Part shown: positions 34,597 through 43,729 of the stretch, one piece after another | How the letters are laid out: every line of letters starts with the position of its first letter | How positions within the stretch are numbered: the stretch's first letter is position 1 | Assembly (NCBI GenBank): GCA_963849305.1 | Contig: CAWKGV010000010.1 | Coordinates: 62,001-126,000, forward strand | Origin: CAWKGV01 sp963849305 | GTDB taxonomy: Bacteria > Pseudomonadota > Alphaproteobacteria > Acetobacterales > Acetobacteraceae | DNA: 64,000 nt | Reading direction: 5' to 3' | Program-made: the position numbers and the translations under genes | The notes under the pieces: model-generated | Seen by the model: only the letters and a program-made list of their open reading frames with translations | The model's database searches: none | Told to the model about the DNA's origin: nothing

Positions 34597-36021
34597 ATGG
34601 GCATAGCGCTCGCGAGCACGGACCGGGGCATCACGGCGGAGCTGGCCGCGTTCGCCGCCGGCATCGCGCTTGATCGTCTGCCGGCGGAGGTCGTGGATCG
34701 GGCACGGTTCCTGCTGCTCGATCTGGTGGGCAACATCGTCCGTGCCCGGCACGACGCCGAGAGCACCGCCTCGTTCCTGGCCGCCGTCCGAGCGATGGGC
34801 ATGACCGGCGGCAGCGCGGGCGTGTTCGGAGACGCAGGGCGCTACACGCCGGCCGGCGCCGCCTTCCTGAACGGCGCGCTCGCCCACTCGCTCGATTTCG
34901 ACGACACGCACGCCGCCGGCAGCCTCCATCCGGGCGCGCCGGTAATCCCGGCCGCCCTCGCCGCCGGCGAGATGGCCGGTGCATCCGGGGCCGAGGTGCT
35001 GGCGGCGATCATCGCGGGCTACGAGATAACGTGCCGGATGGCGCTCGCGCTGCCCGCGAAGGATCACTATGACCGGGGCTTCCACCCCACCGCCACGTGC
35101 GGCGCGTTCGGCGCGGCGGGGGCGGCGGCGCGGGTGTTCCGGCTGCCCGCCGGTCAGGTCGCCGGCGCGCTCGGCACGGTGCTGAGCCAATGTGCCGGGA
35201 GCCTGCAATTCTTGGTCAACGGCGCCTGGACCAAGCGGTTCCAGGTCGGCTGGGCGGCCTGCAACGGCCTGATGGCGGCAACCCTGGTGCGGGAGGGTTT
35301 CAAGGGGGCGGCCGAGGCCATCGAGGGCCGGCACGGTTTCTTGCACGCCTACGCGCCGGACCCGCGGCCGGAACGGGCGGTGCAGGGCCTCGGCGCCGAG
35401 TTCGAGTTGATGGCGACGGCGGTGAAGCCCTATCCCTCATGCCGGTACGGGCACGCCGGCATCGATGCGGCGATCGCGCTGCGCGCCGAGCACGGGCTCG
35501 CGCCGGAGGAGATCGAGGCCGTCGTGCTAGGCTTGCCGCGCGCCGGGATCCTGCTGATCGGCGAGCCGGCGGACAAGAAGGCCGACCCGCGCAACGTGGT
35601 GGACGGCCAATTCAGCGGGCCCTACGTCATCGCTTGCGCGCTCGCCACCGGCCGGATGGGCTGGGATGACTACCGGCTGCTGCACGACCCCACCGTGCGC
35701 TCGCTGATGCTCAAAGTTCGCTGCGTCTTCGACCCTGAGATCGAGGCCGAATTCCCGGCCAACATGTCCGGCAAGCTAACGGTGCGCGCACGTGGCCAGT
35801 CGCTCAGCCGTAAGGTGGTGGTGCCGAAGGGCGAACCCGCCAACTTCCTGACTGAGCAGGAGCTTCGCGCAAAATTCTCGGGCCTAACGGAAGCCGTGCT
35901 CGGCGCTGACCGCGCGGACCGCCTCGCCGACGCGGTGTTGGCGCTGAACCGCACCCCCGAGATCGCCGTAGTGATGCGCCTCTCGACGCCGCTAATGGCA
36001 GCGCGCTTGGCGGGCGAGTAG
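34597..36021 (+). CDS. MmgE/PrpD-family protein
   Basis: 474 aa; family includes 2-methylcitrate dehydratase and related hydro-lyases/isomerases. Shows the N-terminal all-alpha domain (GNIVRARHDAEST, ...LNGALAHSLDFDDTHAAGSLHPGAPVIPAALA, GYEITCRMALAL, GFHPTATCGAFGAAGAAARVF) and the C-terminal domain (AVKPYPSCRYGHAGIDAAIAL). The Asp-Asp of LDFDDTH and the YPSC region form the expected active site. ATG 34597 has gaaggaga before it; the open frame back to 34543 is not needed. Only eight bases before the Ldh2-type gene, so they form an operon, suggesting degradation of a hydroxy-acid. Substrate unknown. Confidence 0.88.
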   Translation: MGIALASTDRGITAELAAFAAGIALDRLPAEVVDRARFLLLDLVGNIVRARHDAESTASFLAAVRAMGMTGGSAGVFGDAGRYTPAGAAFLNGALAHSLDFDDTHAAGSLHPGAPVIPAALAAGEMAGASGAEVLAAIIAGYEITCRMALALPAKDHYDRGFHPTATCGAFGAAGAAARVFRLPAGQVAGALGTVLSQCAGSLQFLVNGAWTKRFQVGWAACNGLMAATLVREGFKGAAEAIEGRHGFLHAYAPDPRPERAVQGLGAEFELMATAVKPYPSCRYGHAGIDAAIALRAEHGLAPEEIEAVVLGLPRAGILLIGEPADKKADPRNVVDGQFSGPYVIACALATGRMGWDDYRLLHDPTVRSLMLKVRCVFDPEIEAEFPANMSGKLTVRARGQSLSRKVVVPKGEPANFLTEQELRAKFSGLTEAVLGADRADRLADAVLALNRTPEIAVVMRLSTPLMAARLAGE

Positions 36022-36029
36022 CAGCCGAC

Positions 36030-37091
36030 ATGCCCACCTTCACCCCAGACCGGCTCGGTGCCGCTATTCGCCTGATCGTCAGCCGCATGGGCAGCGACGC
36101 GGGGGAGACCGAGGAGGTGGCCGACCACCTCGTCCGCGCCAACCTCGCCGGCCACGACAGCCACGGCGTCGGCATGTTGCCGGCCTATGTCCGGCTGTTG
36201 CAGGACGGGCTGCTGGTTCCCAATCAGACCCTGGAGACCGTGCTGGACGCCGGGGCGCTGCTGGTGTTCGACGCCCGCCGGGGCTTCGGGCAACGCATGG
36301 CCGCGGAGGCGGTGCGCCAGGCCATCGGGCGCGCGCGCCAGAGCGGCGCCTGCGTGCTCGGCTTGCGTAACAGCGCGCATATCGGCCGCGTCGGTACCTA
36401 CGGCGAGCTGGCGGCGGCGCAGGGAATGGCGTTCATCGCCTATGTGAACGTGGCGGATCACCACGACATCGCCGCGCCCTGGGGCTGCGGCGAGCCCCGC
36501 CTCGGCACCAATCCGTTTGTGACCGCCGTGCCCGGGCCGGACGGGACGGCGCTGGTGCTGGACATGGCGACCACCACCATCGCGGCGGGCAAGGCCCGCG
36601 TTGCGCGCAACAAGGGTTTCCCGGTGCCCGACGAATGCCTGATCGACGGCGAGGGCCAGCCAACCAACGATCCACGCCCGTTCATCGACGACCACACTGG
36701 CGCGCTGCTCGCTTTCGGCCAGCACAAGGGCTCCGGGCTGGCGGTGATGTGCGAAATCATGGCCGGCGCCGTGGGCGGTGGTCGAAGGGCCGGGGAACCC
36801 TATCGCGGGGGCATTCTCAACAGCATGTTCGCGGTCCTAACCGATCTCTCAAGGCTTGGGGAGCCGGCGGAAATCAAGCGCGCGGTCGAGGCGACGGCGG
36901 CACACATCAAGTCCGCCCGGGTGGCACCCGGCTTCGAGGCAATCATGCTGCCCGGTGAGCCCGAACGCCGCGCTGCCCGTGAGCGGGCCGAAGCCGGCAT
37001 TCCGATCGACGAGACCACTTGGGCGCAAGTCCGCGAAGCCGCCGGCAAGCTCGGCATCACCGCGGCGGAACTCGACCGGGCGAACGCTTGA
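36030..37091 (+). CDS. Ldh2/YlbC-type malate/lactate (2-oxoacid) dehydrogenase
   Basis: NAD(P)-dependent oxidoreductase of the Ldh2 family (malate, ureidoglycolate, sulfolactate and related 2-hydroxy acids). 353 aa. Motifs: NLAGHDSHGVGMLPAYVRLL with the catalytic His, GLRNSAHIGRVGTYGELAA, LGTNPFVTAVPGPDG..LVLDMATTTIAAGKARVARNKG, GQHKGSGLAVMCEIMAGAV and PGEPERRAARER. No membrane segments. It follows the MmgE/PrpD gene by eight bases. Confidence 0.9.
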   Translation: MPTFTPDRLGAAIRLIVSRMGSDAGETEEVADHLVRANLAGHDSHGVGMLPAYVRLLQDGLLVPNQTLETVLDAGALLVFDARRGFGQRMAAEAVRQAIGRARQSGACVLGLRNSAHIGRVGTYGELAAAQGMAFIAYVNVADHHDIAAPWGCGEPRLGTNPFVTAVPGPDGTALVLDMATTTIAAGKARVARNKGFPVPDECLIDGEGQPTNDPRPFIDDHTGALLAFGQHKGSGLAVMCEIMAGAVGGGRRAGEPYRGGILNSMFAVLTDLSRLGEPAEIKRAVEATAAHIKSARVAPGFEAIMLPGEPERRAARERAEAGIPIDETTWAQVREAAGKLGITAAELDRANA

Positions 37092-37152
37092 TCGTCGGCC
37101 TTGACCGACCGGGTTCGGCTGCGCATTTTCCAGCGATTGCGAGGACCACGTC

Positions 37153-37320
37153 ATGGCGAAGACCAACACTGTGCAGATCAGGCTGGTGTCCAGCGCGGAC
37201 ACTGGTTACTTCTACGTCACGAAGAAGAACGCCCGTACTCAGACAGGAAAGCTAGAACTAAAAAAATACGACCCGGTCGTGCGCAAGCACGTCCCGTTCA
37301 AGGAAGCCAAGATCAAGTAG
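37153..37320 (+). CDS. rpmG: 50S ribosomal protein L33
   Basis: 55 aa: MAKTNTVQIRLVSSADTGYFYV, then TKKNARTQTGKLELKKYDPV and RKHVPFKEAKIK, the standard L33 sequence of the alphaproteobacterial kind without zinc Cys. It lies 61 bases after the dehydrogenase. Its last eight bases overlap the end of pleD on the other strand. L33 next to pleD is a recurrent alphaproteobacterial arrangement. Confidence 0.97.
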   Translation: MAKTNTVQIRLVSSADTGYFYVTKKNARTQTGKLELKKYDPVVRKHVPFKEAKIK

Positions 37321-38695
37321 CCGATACCACCGTCGCCCGCGCCACGACTTCCACGCGGTTGCGGCCGGCGCGCTTGGCTTCATACAGCGCGGCATCGGCG
37401 GCACTCAACAGGACGTCCGGTGCCCGGCCGGCCTGCTCGGTGGAGGCGACACCAATGCTGACCGTTAGCCGCCCGCACCGGCCGGCGGCCCACGTGCACG
37501 GGATTGCTTCCACCGCCGCTCGCAAACGCTCGGCGGCAGCTGAGGCGGCCTCGGCTTCGGTCCCAGGCATGATGACCACGAACTCCTCGCCGCCATAGCG
37601 AGCAAGCAAGTCCGACGCCCGCGTGTTCGCCCGCAGCGAGCCGGCGATCGCCTGCAACGCCAGATCACCCGCGGCATGGCCGTATTCGTCGTTCACGCTT
37701 TTGAAGCGATCGACATCCAGGATCAGCACGGCAATGGGAGTCGGTGGCGTGGCTTCCATTAGGCTGTGTAGATGCCGCAGCACGTAACGGCGGTTATAAA
37801 GCCCAGTAAGTGGGTCGGTGACCGCCAGCTCGAGCGCCTCCCCCAGCTCGGTGCGGAGCCGGTCCTGATAGACCTTGCGCCGAACCTGGTTGCGGGCGCG
37901 CAGCCGCAGCTCATGTTGGTCCACCGGCTGGAGCACCCAATCATTCGCCCCAAGCTCGAAGGCCCTTAGAATCCGCTCCCGCTCGCCCTGATCGCCGATC
38001 AGCAGCATCGGGACATCATGGGTACCGTCCATGGCGCGAAGCGCTGAGGCAAGCCGCAGCGGATCCTCATGGCTGAGAGAAAGGCTGAGCACGATCAGAT
38101 CGAACGCCGACCTCGCGGCGAGCGCCTCGGCCTCCGCGCCGGAGCAGGCGCGCACGACGACGATTCCTTCCTGCGCCAAGGCCTGTTGCACAAGCCCGGC
38201 ACCACGGTCCCAATCCTCCACAACCAGCGCCCTCGCGCCGGCAATGGAAGGCGGTTCAATCGGCCCGACTGACGCTCCGAGCGCGCGCGCCGTTTGCCCG
38301 CGTGCCCGCCACTCGTCCAGCAGCCGTTTGAGCCTGACCAGACTGCGCACCCGGGCCATCAGAGTGCCGAATTCGACCGGCTTTGTGAGGAAATCGTCCG
38401 CGCCGGCCTCCAAGCCGCGCAACCGCTCGGGCGAGTCGCCGAGGGCGGTTATCATCACCACGGGAATATGCAGCGTGTCCGGGTTGCCCTTGAGCTTGCG
38501 GCAGCACTGGAACCCGTCAAGCCCCGGCATCATCACGTCGAGCAGGATCAGGTCCGGCTGCCAGCGCTGAGCCAGGATCAGAGCCTCGAACCCATCCCGT
38601 GCGCTGGCCACCCGGTAGTACTCGGCGGTCAGCTTCGCCTCCAAGAGACGAACATTGGCCGGCACGTCATCGACTATCAGAATGCGAGCCGTCAT
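37313..38695 (-). CDS. pleD: PleD-type response regulator diguanylate cyclase
   Basis: Makes cyclic di-GMP. 460 aa from ATG 38695 (MTARILIVDDVPANVRLLE). First receiver domain has ILIVDD, the phospho-Asp in LILLDVMMPGLDGF and LTKPVEFG. A second receiver (ALVVEDWDRG) has LIVLSLSLSHED at the phosphorylation site, so it lacks the Asp and acts as adaptor, as in Caulobacter PleD. The GGDEF domain runs from DPLTGLYNRRYVLRHL to NRVEVV, with active-site YGGEEF. The inhibitory RxxD site could not be confirmed. The longer frame to 38752 is less likely. It converges on rpmG. Confidence 0.92.
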   Translation of the reverse strand: MTARILIVDDVPANVRLLEAKLTAEYYRVASARDGFEALILAQRWQPDLILLDVMMPGLDGFQCCRKLKGNPDTLHIPVVMITALGDSPERLRGLEAGADDFLTKPVEFGTLMARVRSLVRLKRLLDEWRARGQTARALGASVGPIEPPSIAGARALVVEDWDRGAGLVQQALAQEGIVVVRACSGAEAEALAARSAFDLIVLSLSLSHEDPLRLASALRAMDGTHDVPMLLIGDQGERERILRAFELGANDWVLQPVDQHELRLRARNQVRRKVYQDRLRTELGEALELAVTDPLTGLYNRRYVLRHLHSLMEATPPTPIAVLILDVDRFKSVNDEYGHAAGDLALQAIAGSLRANTRASDLLARYGGEEFVVIMPGTEAEAASAAAERLRAAVEAIPCTWAAGRCGRLTVSIGVASTEQAGRAPDVLLSAADAALYEAKRAGRNRVEVVARATVVSAT

Positions 38696-38941
38696 CGCGA
38701 GTGCAGTAGTGCTCCGCCCACCGACGCCCTCCCGCGACGGCATCTTATCCATCCTACAGACATGCCGTCTTCCGAGAAAGCAGTCGCACGGTGTATCCGA
38801 AACTTGTGCATCTGAGGTATTGCTTACGAAGTAAGAACAAACACGAGGGGAATTTTCCCCCGACCAGTATCTTGCGCCATACTCCCTTTGGATGAGCCCA
38901 AACTGGGGGCGGCCGCGCCCGCCTGGAGCTAAGGGCGCGCG

Positions 38942-39823
38942 ATGCTAGCCAGATTTGCCCCGTTCGGCTTTGTCCTGCTTTGGAGCTCCTCCTTCGTCGC
39001 CGCGAAAACGGGGCTTCGCCATCTCACCCCCCTCCTCTTCGTCACGATCCGGCTTTCGGGCTGCGCGATCGTGCTCGTGGTGCTCATGTTCGCGCTGGGC
39101 CGGTCTTGGTGTCCGCTCGCTCGCCGGCGCTGGCTGCACTGCGCGATCGCCGGCGGGCTGGTGAACGCGGTGGGGTTGATGGCGCCGCATGTGGGGTTGA
39201 CCCTGGTGAGCGCGGCGCCGCTCGCGCTCGTACAATCGCTCACCCCGCTGCTCACGGGCGCTCTCGGAGTGGTCGTCCTGGGCGAGCGGCTGCGTGCCGC
39301 GCAATGGCTCGGCATGGGGCTTGGGGTTGCCGGCGTGGCGCTCGTTGTGGGGCTCGCGGCGGCGCGAAGCACAGCGCGGCTCGATGGTCTGCTGCTCGGC
39401 GGCGTTGGCGTGCTCGGGTTGGTCGCCGGCACGCTCTATTTCGGGCGCTTCTGCCGCGATGTCCCGCTGCTGCCCGGGGCGACGGCGCAATTCCTGGCCG
39501 CCGCCGCTATCAGCGCACTCGGCACGGTGATCTTCGAGACACCACGCGCGGACTGGACCCCGGCCACTGCCGCGTCGGTGGGTTGGAACACGCTGGCGGT
39601 TTCGCTGGGCGGCATGGCGCTCTACTTCTTCCTTTTGGCGCGCGGCACGGCGGCGCGAGCCACGGCAAACTTCTACTTGGTCCCCGGCACCGTGGCGGTC
39701 CTGAGCTGGCTTTTGTTGGGCGAGCGGCTGACGCCCCTTGCCATCCTCGGATTCCTTGTAGCTTCGGTCGGATGCTGGCTGGTCAATGCGGTGGGGCGCG
39801 AAGCGATCCGTCCAGTAGCATAG
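38942..39823 (+). CDS. EamA/DMT-family transporter
   Basis: A ten-helix inner-membrane metabolite exporter (drug/metabolite transporter superfamily). 293 aa, with the two EamA halves: PFGFVLLWSSSFVAAKTGLRHLTPLLFVTIRLSGC and APLALVQSLTPLLTGALGVVVLGERLRAAQWLGMGLGVAGVALVV; then the second half ending ATANFYLVPGTVAVLSWLLLGERLTPLAILGFLVASVGCWL. Start at ATG 38942. Converges with the aminotransferase. Substrate not predictable. Confidence 0.88.
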   Translation: MLARFAPFGFVLLWSSSFVAAKTGLRHLTPLLFVTIRLSGCAIVLVVLMFALGRSWCPLARRRWLHCAIAGGLVNAVGLMAPHVGLTLVSAAPLALVQSLTPLLTGALGVVVLGERLRAAQWLGMGLGVAGVALVVGLAAARSTARLDGLLLGGVGVLGLVAGTLYFGRFCRDVPLLPGATAQFLAAAAISALGTVIFETPRADWTPATAASVGWNTLAVSLGGMALYFFLLARGTAARATANFYLVPGTVAVLSWLLLGERLTPLAILGFLVASVGCWLVNAVGREAIRPVA

Positions 39824-39840
39824 CCCGTCTCGCGTGGCGG

Positions 39841-41016
39841 TCAGGCATTTCCGGCAAGATAGTCGATCCCCGCCTGGGTTCCGCCGGGCCGGTGCGGCAC
39901 GCCGGCGGCGCGCAAGCCCATCTCCACGCCTCCAAGCGTGCCGATCAGCTGCAAATCGCCGAAATCGCCCAGATGGCCGATGCGAAAGACGCGATCCTTG
40001 AGGATACCGAGCCCGTTCCCGAGACTCATGTTGAACCGCTCCAGGATCACCGCGCGCAGCGCATCCGCGCTGTGGCCCTCGGGCATCCGAACGGCGGTAA
40101 GCGACGAGGAATAATGCCGGGGATCGGCGCACTGGATCTCCAGCCCCCAGGCCCTCACCACCCGGCGCGTGGCTTCGGCATGGCGGTCATGGCGGGCCAA
40201 CACGTTGCCCAGCCCTTCCTCGAGCAGCATCCGCACCGCCTCATGCAACCCAAACAGCATGTTGGTGCCTGGCGTGTAGGGGAAGTAGCCGGTCGCGTTG
40301 GCCGCCAGCATAGCGCGCCAATCCCAATAACTGCGCGGCAGCCGCGCCGTCTCAGCGGCCTTCAGCGCCTTGGTGCTAAGCGCGTTGAACGACAGCCCCG
40401 GTGGCAGCATCAGACCCTTCTGCGAGCCTGCCACGGTGACATCGACCCCCCATTCGTCGTGCCGATAGTCGATCGAGGCCAGCGAGGAGATGGTGTCCAC
40501 CAGCAGCAGCGCCGGGTGACCGGCTGCGTCCATCGCGGCGCGCACCTCGTCGATGCGGCTGGCGCAGCCGGTCGAGGTCTCGTTGTGGACCACGCAGACC
40601 GCCTTGATGCGATGGCCGCGATCCTTGGCCAGCGCATCGCCGATCGCGTCCACATCCGCCCCGCGTCGCCAGTCCGTCTCGAGGAAGATCGGGTCGAGTC
40701 CAAGCCGCTCCGCCATCTCCTGCCACAATGTGGCGAACCAGCCGGTGCGGCACATCAGAACCGTATCGGCCGGTGAGAGGGTGTTGGTCAGCGCCGCCTC
40801 CCACGCGCCGGTGCCGGACGAGGGATAAATGACGACCGGCCCCTGGGTGCGGAAGATCTGCCGCAGGCTGGCCAGCAGTTCGAGGCCGAACCGGCCGAAC
40901 TCGGGGCCGCGATGATCTATGGTCGGGCGGTCGATGGCGCGCAGTACCCGGTCCGGAACGTTGGTCGGACCAGGGATTTGCAAGAAGTGGCGGCCGGGGT
41001 GGTGCGACTTGGACAT
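39841..41016 (-). CDS. PLP aminotransferase of the serine-glyoxylate/alanine-glyoxylate family
   Basis: About 391 aa. Class V aminotransferase: HFLQIPGPTNVPDRVLRAIDRPTIDHRGPEFGRFG, PSSGTGAWEAALTNTLSP, VVHNETSTGCASRIDEVR, LLVDTISSLASIDYRHDEWGVDVTVAGSQKGLMLPPG with the PLP-binding Lys in SQKG. Likely uses glyoxylate as acceptor with Ser or Ala as donor. ATG 41016 gives the family start; the frame is open to 41127 and ATG 41028 is also possible. No one-carbon genes are adjacent, so the role is uncertain. Confidence 0.88.
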   Translation of the reverse strand: MSKSHHPGRHFLQIPGPTNVPDRVLRAIDRPTIDHRGPEFGRFGLELLASLRQIFRTQGPVVIYPSSGTGAWEAALTNTLSPADTVLMCRTGWFATLWQEMAERLGLDPIFLETDWRRGADVDAIGDALAKDRGHRIKAVCVVHNETSTGCASRIDEVRAAMDAAGHPALLLVDTISSLASIDYRHDEWGVDVTVAGSQKGLMLPPGLSFNALSTKALKAAETARLPRSYWDWRAMLAANATGYFPYTPGTNMLFGLHEAVRMLLEEGLGNVLARHDRHAEATRRVVRAWGLEIQCADPRHYSSSLTAVRMPEGHSADALRAVILERFNMSLGNGLGILKDRVFRIGHLGDFGDLQLIGTLGGVEMGLRAAGVPHRPGGTQAGIDYLAGNA

Positions 41017-41143
41017 GATCCGCAGCATGACCGATGCTGGCCAACTGCGGAAGACCCCGCCGGATTCCTCGTTGCCGCCTCCGCTCAGCGACGACGGGAC
41101 ATAGCCAGGGAATCCGACCGCCAGCATGTGCTAAGGATTTTTC

Positions 41144-41371
41144 TCAAATCCAGTGCGCGACGTGCGCAATGAGGGCCGCGAGTCCAAGCGTTGTGGTTAT
41201 GATAGCGCCAAAGGTGATGCGAAAGTCGCGGTCGTGGACTCGACGGACTTCCCGAAACTCAGCCGAGATGCTGGTGCGGAGGTCGCGCATCTCGGTCCGC
41301 AGCTCGGCCAACGTGGCGGAGGTCTGCGCCGCGATCGTCTCCAGCACCGCGAGGCGAGCATCCATGTCCAT
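41144..41371 (-). CDS. Small coiled-coil plus single-pass membrane protein
   Basis: 75 aa: MDMDARLAVLETIAAQTSATLAELRTEMRDLRTSISAEFREV (amphipathic coiled coil, with heptad-like Leu/Ala), then a C-terminal membrane segment FGAIITTTLGLAALIAHVAHWI. A widespread alphaproteobacterial type of unknown role. Longer frame to 41449 is possible. Between the aminotransferase and lpxK. Confidence 0.6.
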   Translation of the reverse strand: MDMDARLAVLETIAAQTSATLAELRTEMRDLRTSISAEFREVRRVHDRDFRITFGAIITTTLGLAALIAHVAHWI

Positions 41372-41497
41372 ATCGTGGGGAGTCTCCGTCTTCGCATCAA
41401 TGACGGCGCGATAAGCGGCGAGCGCGCGCCGGCGACCGCCATGCTGCACGAGATGCGTTGAGAATCCGCTTACCGAAGCAATGCTCGGCCGATCAGT

Positions 41498-42442
41498 TCA
41501 TGGATTGCCGCCGGTTTCTCCCAAGCCAGACTGACACCTAAGACTTCGCACTTGCTCGCGTACGCTAGCCGGCAGCCGCATCGCATCCTTGGCCGTCGTG
41601 ACCGGTAGCGCGTTTACCGAGCTGGCTTCACCAAGCACGCGCCGCATATCGCGTGCCGTGTAGGCATGGTGGTCGGGGAATGGCATCCGGCCGGCGAGCA
41701 TGGCCCCCACTTCGGCGAGCGTGGCGAAGAACTTGTCCGGGCGCGCGATGCCGGCGAAGGCCAGCACGCGCCGGCCAGCGAGCCCGGCCGCCTCCGGCCC
41801 CGGCACCAGCCGGGCACGCAGCACTGGCAGGTCATGCGGCAAGGCGGCGAGCGCGCCGGCCACGTCCTCGCCGATCAGCACCGCCGCTTGGCACCGCGCC
41901 GCGCCAGCGGCCGCCGACTCGCGCAGCGGCCCCGCCGGCAGCACCCGGCCGTTGCCGAAGCCGAACCCGCCGTCGATCACCAGCAACGACAGATCCTTGT
42001 CCAGGCTCGGGTTCTGCAACCCGTCATCCATCACCAGTACCTCGGCGCCGGACGCCACGGCGCCGCGGGCGGAGGCCGCCCGATTGGCGCCGATCCAAGT
42101 AGGCGCCACCTCGGCCAGCAGCAGCGCCTCGTCGCCCACCTGCGCGGCATCGTCGCCCGGCGCCACGCGCCGCGTCGCCCGCGCCGCGCCGCCATAGCCA
42201 CGCAACAGAAAATGCACCCGCCGGCCACCCGCCTCCAGGCGCCGGCCGAGATCGAGTGCCAGAGTCGTCTTGCCGGCCCCCCCGACCGTGACGTTGCCGC
42301 AGCAGATCACCGGCACCGGGGCCCGCCAGCCAGGGCGCGCCACGCGGCGAGCCGTGGCCGCCGCCGTGATCGCGGCCATCGGTGCCAGCAGTCGAGGCGC
42401 CAGATTGTTCCCGGAGCCGGCCCAGAACCCCGGTGCGCGCAT
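41498..42442 (-). CDS. lpxK: Tetraacyldisaccharide 4'-kinase
   Basis: Phosphorylates the 4' position of the lipid A disaccharide at the inner membrane. 314 aa. MRAPGFWAGSGNNLAPRLLAPMAAI is the membrane-interacting N-terminus; the Walker A loop VTVGGAGKTT is at residues 51-60; then VHFLLRGYGG, QVGDEALLLAEVAPTWIGANRAASA, LVMDDGLQNPSLDKDLSLLVIDG (catalytic Asp region) and FAGIARPDKFFATLAE. It is downstream of waaA by ten bases, in the lipid A operon. ATG 42442 is the best start; the frame upstream to 42733 is not LpxK-like. Confidence 0.93.
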   Translation of the reverse strand: MRAPGFWAGSGNNLAPRLLAPMAAITAAATARRVARPGWRAPVPVICCGNVTVGGAGKTTLALDLGRRLEAGGRRVHFLLRGYGGAARATRRVAPGDDAAQVGDEALLLAEVAPTWIGANRAASARGAVASGAEVLVMDDGLQNPSLDKDLSLLVIDGGFGFGNGRVLPAGPLRESAAAGAARCQAAVLIGEDVAGALAALPHDLPVLRARLVPGPEAAGLAGRRVLAFAGIARPDKFFATLAEVGAMLAGRMPFPDHHAYTARDMRRVLGEASSVNALPVTTAKDAMRLPASVREQVRSLRCQSGLGETGGNP

Positions 42443-42452
42443 CGCACCAGCC

Positions 42453-43727
42453 CTAGCGCCGCGCCATGAGGTCGAGCAGCGTTGTCGCGACGTGGTCAGG
42501 CAGGCCTGCGTAGCGCGCAACGGCCCCGGCCCCCGCCGCGCCCAGCACAGCCCGCCGGAACGGGTCCGCGAGCAGCCCAGACACAAAGCGCGCGATCGCG
42601 GCGGCGTCGGCCACGCGGGCCAAGGCGCCCGCTTGCTCCAGCGCCCGCACCGCGTCGGCGAAGTTGCCCATGAACGGACCGACCGCCACGGCGCACCCGA
42701 GCCGGGCCGGCTCCAGCGGATTCTGACCGCCACCTGGCGCGATCAGGCTGCGTCCGACCAGCACGATCCCGCACAAGCGATACCATAGTCCAAGCTCGCC
42801 TAGCGTGTCGGCCACCCAAAGCCCTTGCTCCGGCGGCGCCCCGCCCAAGGACCGGCGCGCGGCCTGGATGTCGGCAGCCTGGGCCGCGACGGCGGCCCCG
42901 CGTTCCGGATGGCGCGGCACGACGATGGTGAGCAACCCCGGATGCGCCGACGCCAGTTGCCGGTGCGCGGCGATCGCGAGCGCCTCCTCGCCTTTATGGG
43001 TACTCGCCGCGAGCCAGAGCGGGCGTCCCGTCAACATCGCCCGCAGCCGGACCAGCTCGGCCTCATCGGCCGGCAGCGCGGGGGCGGCGAATTTGAGGTT
43101 GCCGGGCATGGTCACCCGACCGGCCCCAAGCGCTTCCAGCCGCCGCGCATCCGCCGCGCTCTGGGCCTGCACCACGTCAAGGCAGCCGAGCACCTGCCGC
43201 GCCATCCCGCCCGCCCGCCGCCAATGGCCGAAGCTGCGCGGCGACATGCGCGCATTGACGAGCATGGTCGGAACGCCGCGCCGGCGGCAAGCGGCCAGCA
43301 GGTTGGGCCAAAGCTCGCTCTCCACGAAGGCGGCGGCGTCCGGGCGCCAATGGTCGAGAAAACGCGCCGCCCAGCGCGGCACGTCGAGCGGGGCGAACCG
43401 ATGCAGCACCCGCTCCGCCAACCCAAGCTCGGGGAGTCGCCGGGCGAGCAGCTCGGCGGCGGTCACGGTGCCGGTGGTCAGCAACACCGTCGCATCGGGC
43501 GCCCGCCGGGCGAGCGAGGCGAGCACCGGCAGCACCGACATGCTCTCGCCCACGCTGGCCGCGTGCAGCCACAACAGCGGCCCTTCGGGGCGAGGCGCGG
43601 CATCGATGCCCCGCCGCTCGGCCAGCCGCGCCGGCACCTCTTTGCCGCGCCGCGCCCGGCCGCGCAGCATGACCCCGATCGCGGGCGCGGCGAGAGTGGT
43701 GGCAGAGGCCCAAAAGGCGGGAAGCAT
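42453..43727 (-). CDS. waaA: 3-deoxy-D-manno-octulosonic acid (Kdo) transferase
   Basis: Transfers Kdo to lipid A at the inner membrane. 424 aa. N-terminal membrane anchor AFWASATTLAAPAIGVML; WLHAASVGESMSVLPVLASL with the catalytic Glu at about residue 61; VESELWPNLLAACRRRGVPTMLVNARMSPRS, LGALGAGRVTMPGNLKFAAP-like, LWLAASTHKGEEALA, VVPRHPERG, and FVGRSLIAPGGGQNPLEPARLGCAV-like end (read as LVGRSLIAPGGGQNPLEPA). GTG 43733 (overlapping the upstream stop) and ATG 43727 are possible starts. Part of the lipid A operon. Confidence 0.93.
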   Translation of the reverse strand: MLPAFWASATTLAAPAIGVMLRGRARRGKEVPARLAERRGIDAAPRPEGPLLWLHAASVGESMSVLPVLASLARRAPDATVLLTTGTVTAAELLARRLPELGLAERVLHRFAPLDVPRWAARFLDHWRPDAAAFVESELWPNLLAACRRRGVPTMLVNARMSPRSFGHWRRAGGMARQVLGCLDVVQAQSAADARRLEALGAGRVTMPGNLKFAAPALPADEAELVRLRAMLTGRPLWLAASTHKGEEALAIAAHRQLASAHPGLLTIVVPRHPERGAAVAAQAADIQAARRSLGGAPPEQGLWVADTLGELGLWYRLCGIVLVGRSLIAPGGGQNPLEPARLGCAVAVGPFMGNFADAVRALEQAGALARVADAAAIARFVSGLLADPFRRAVLGAAGAGAVARYAGLPDHVATTLLDLMARR

Positions 43728-43729
43728 CC

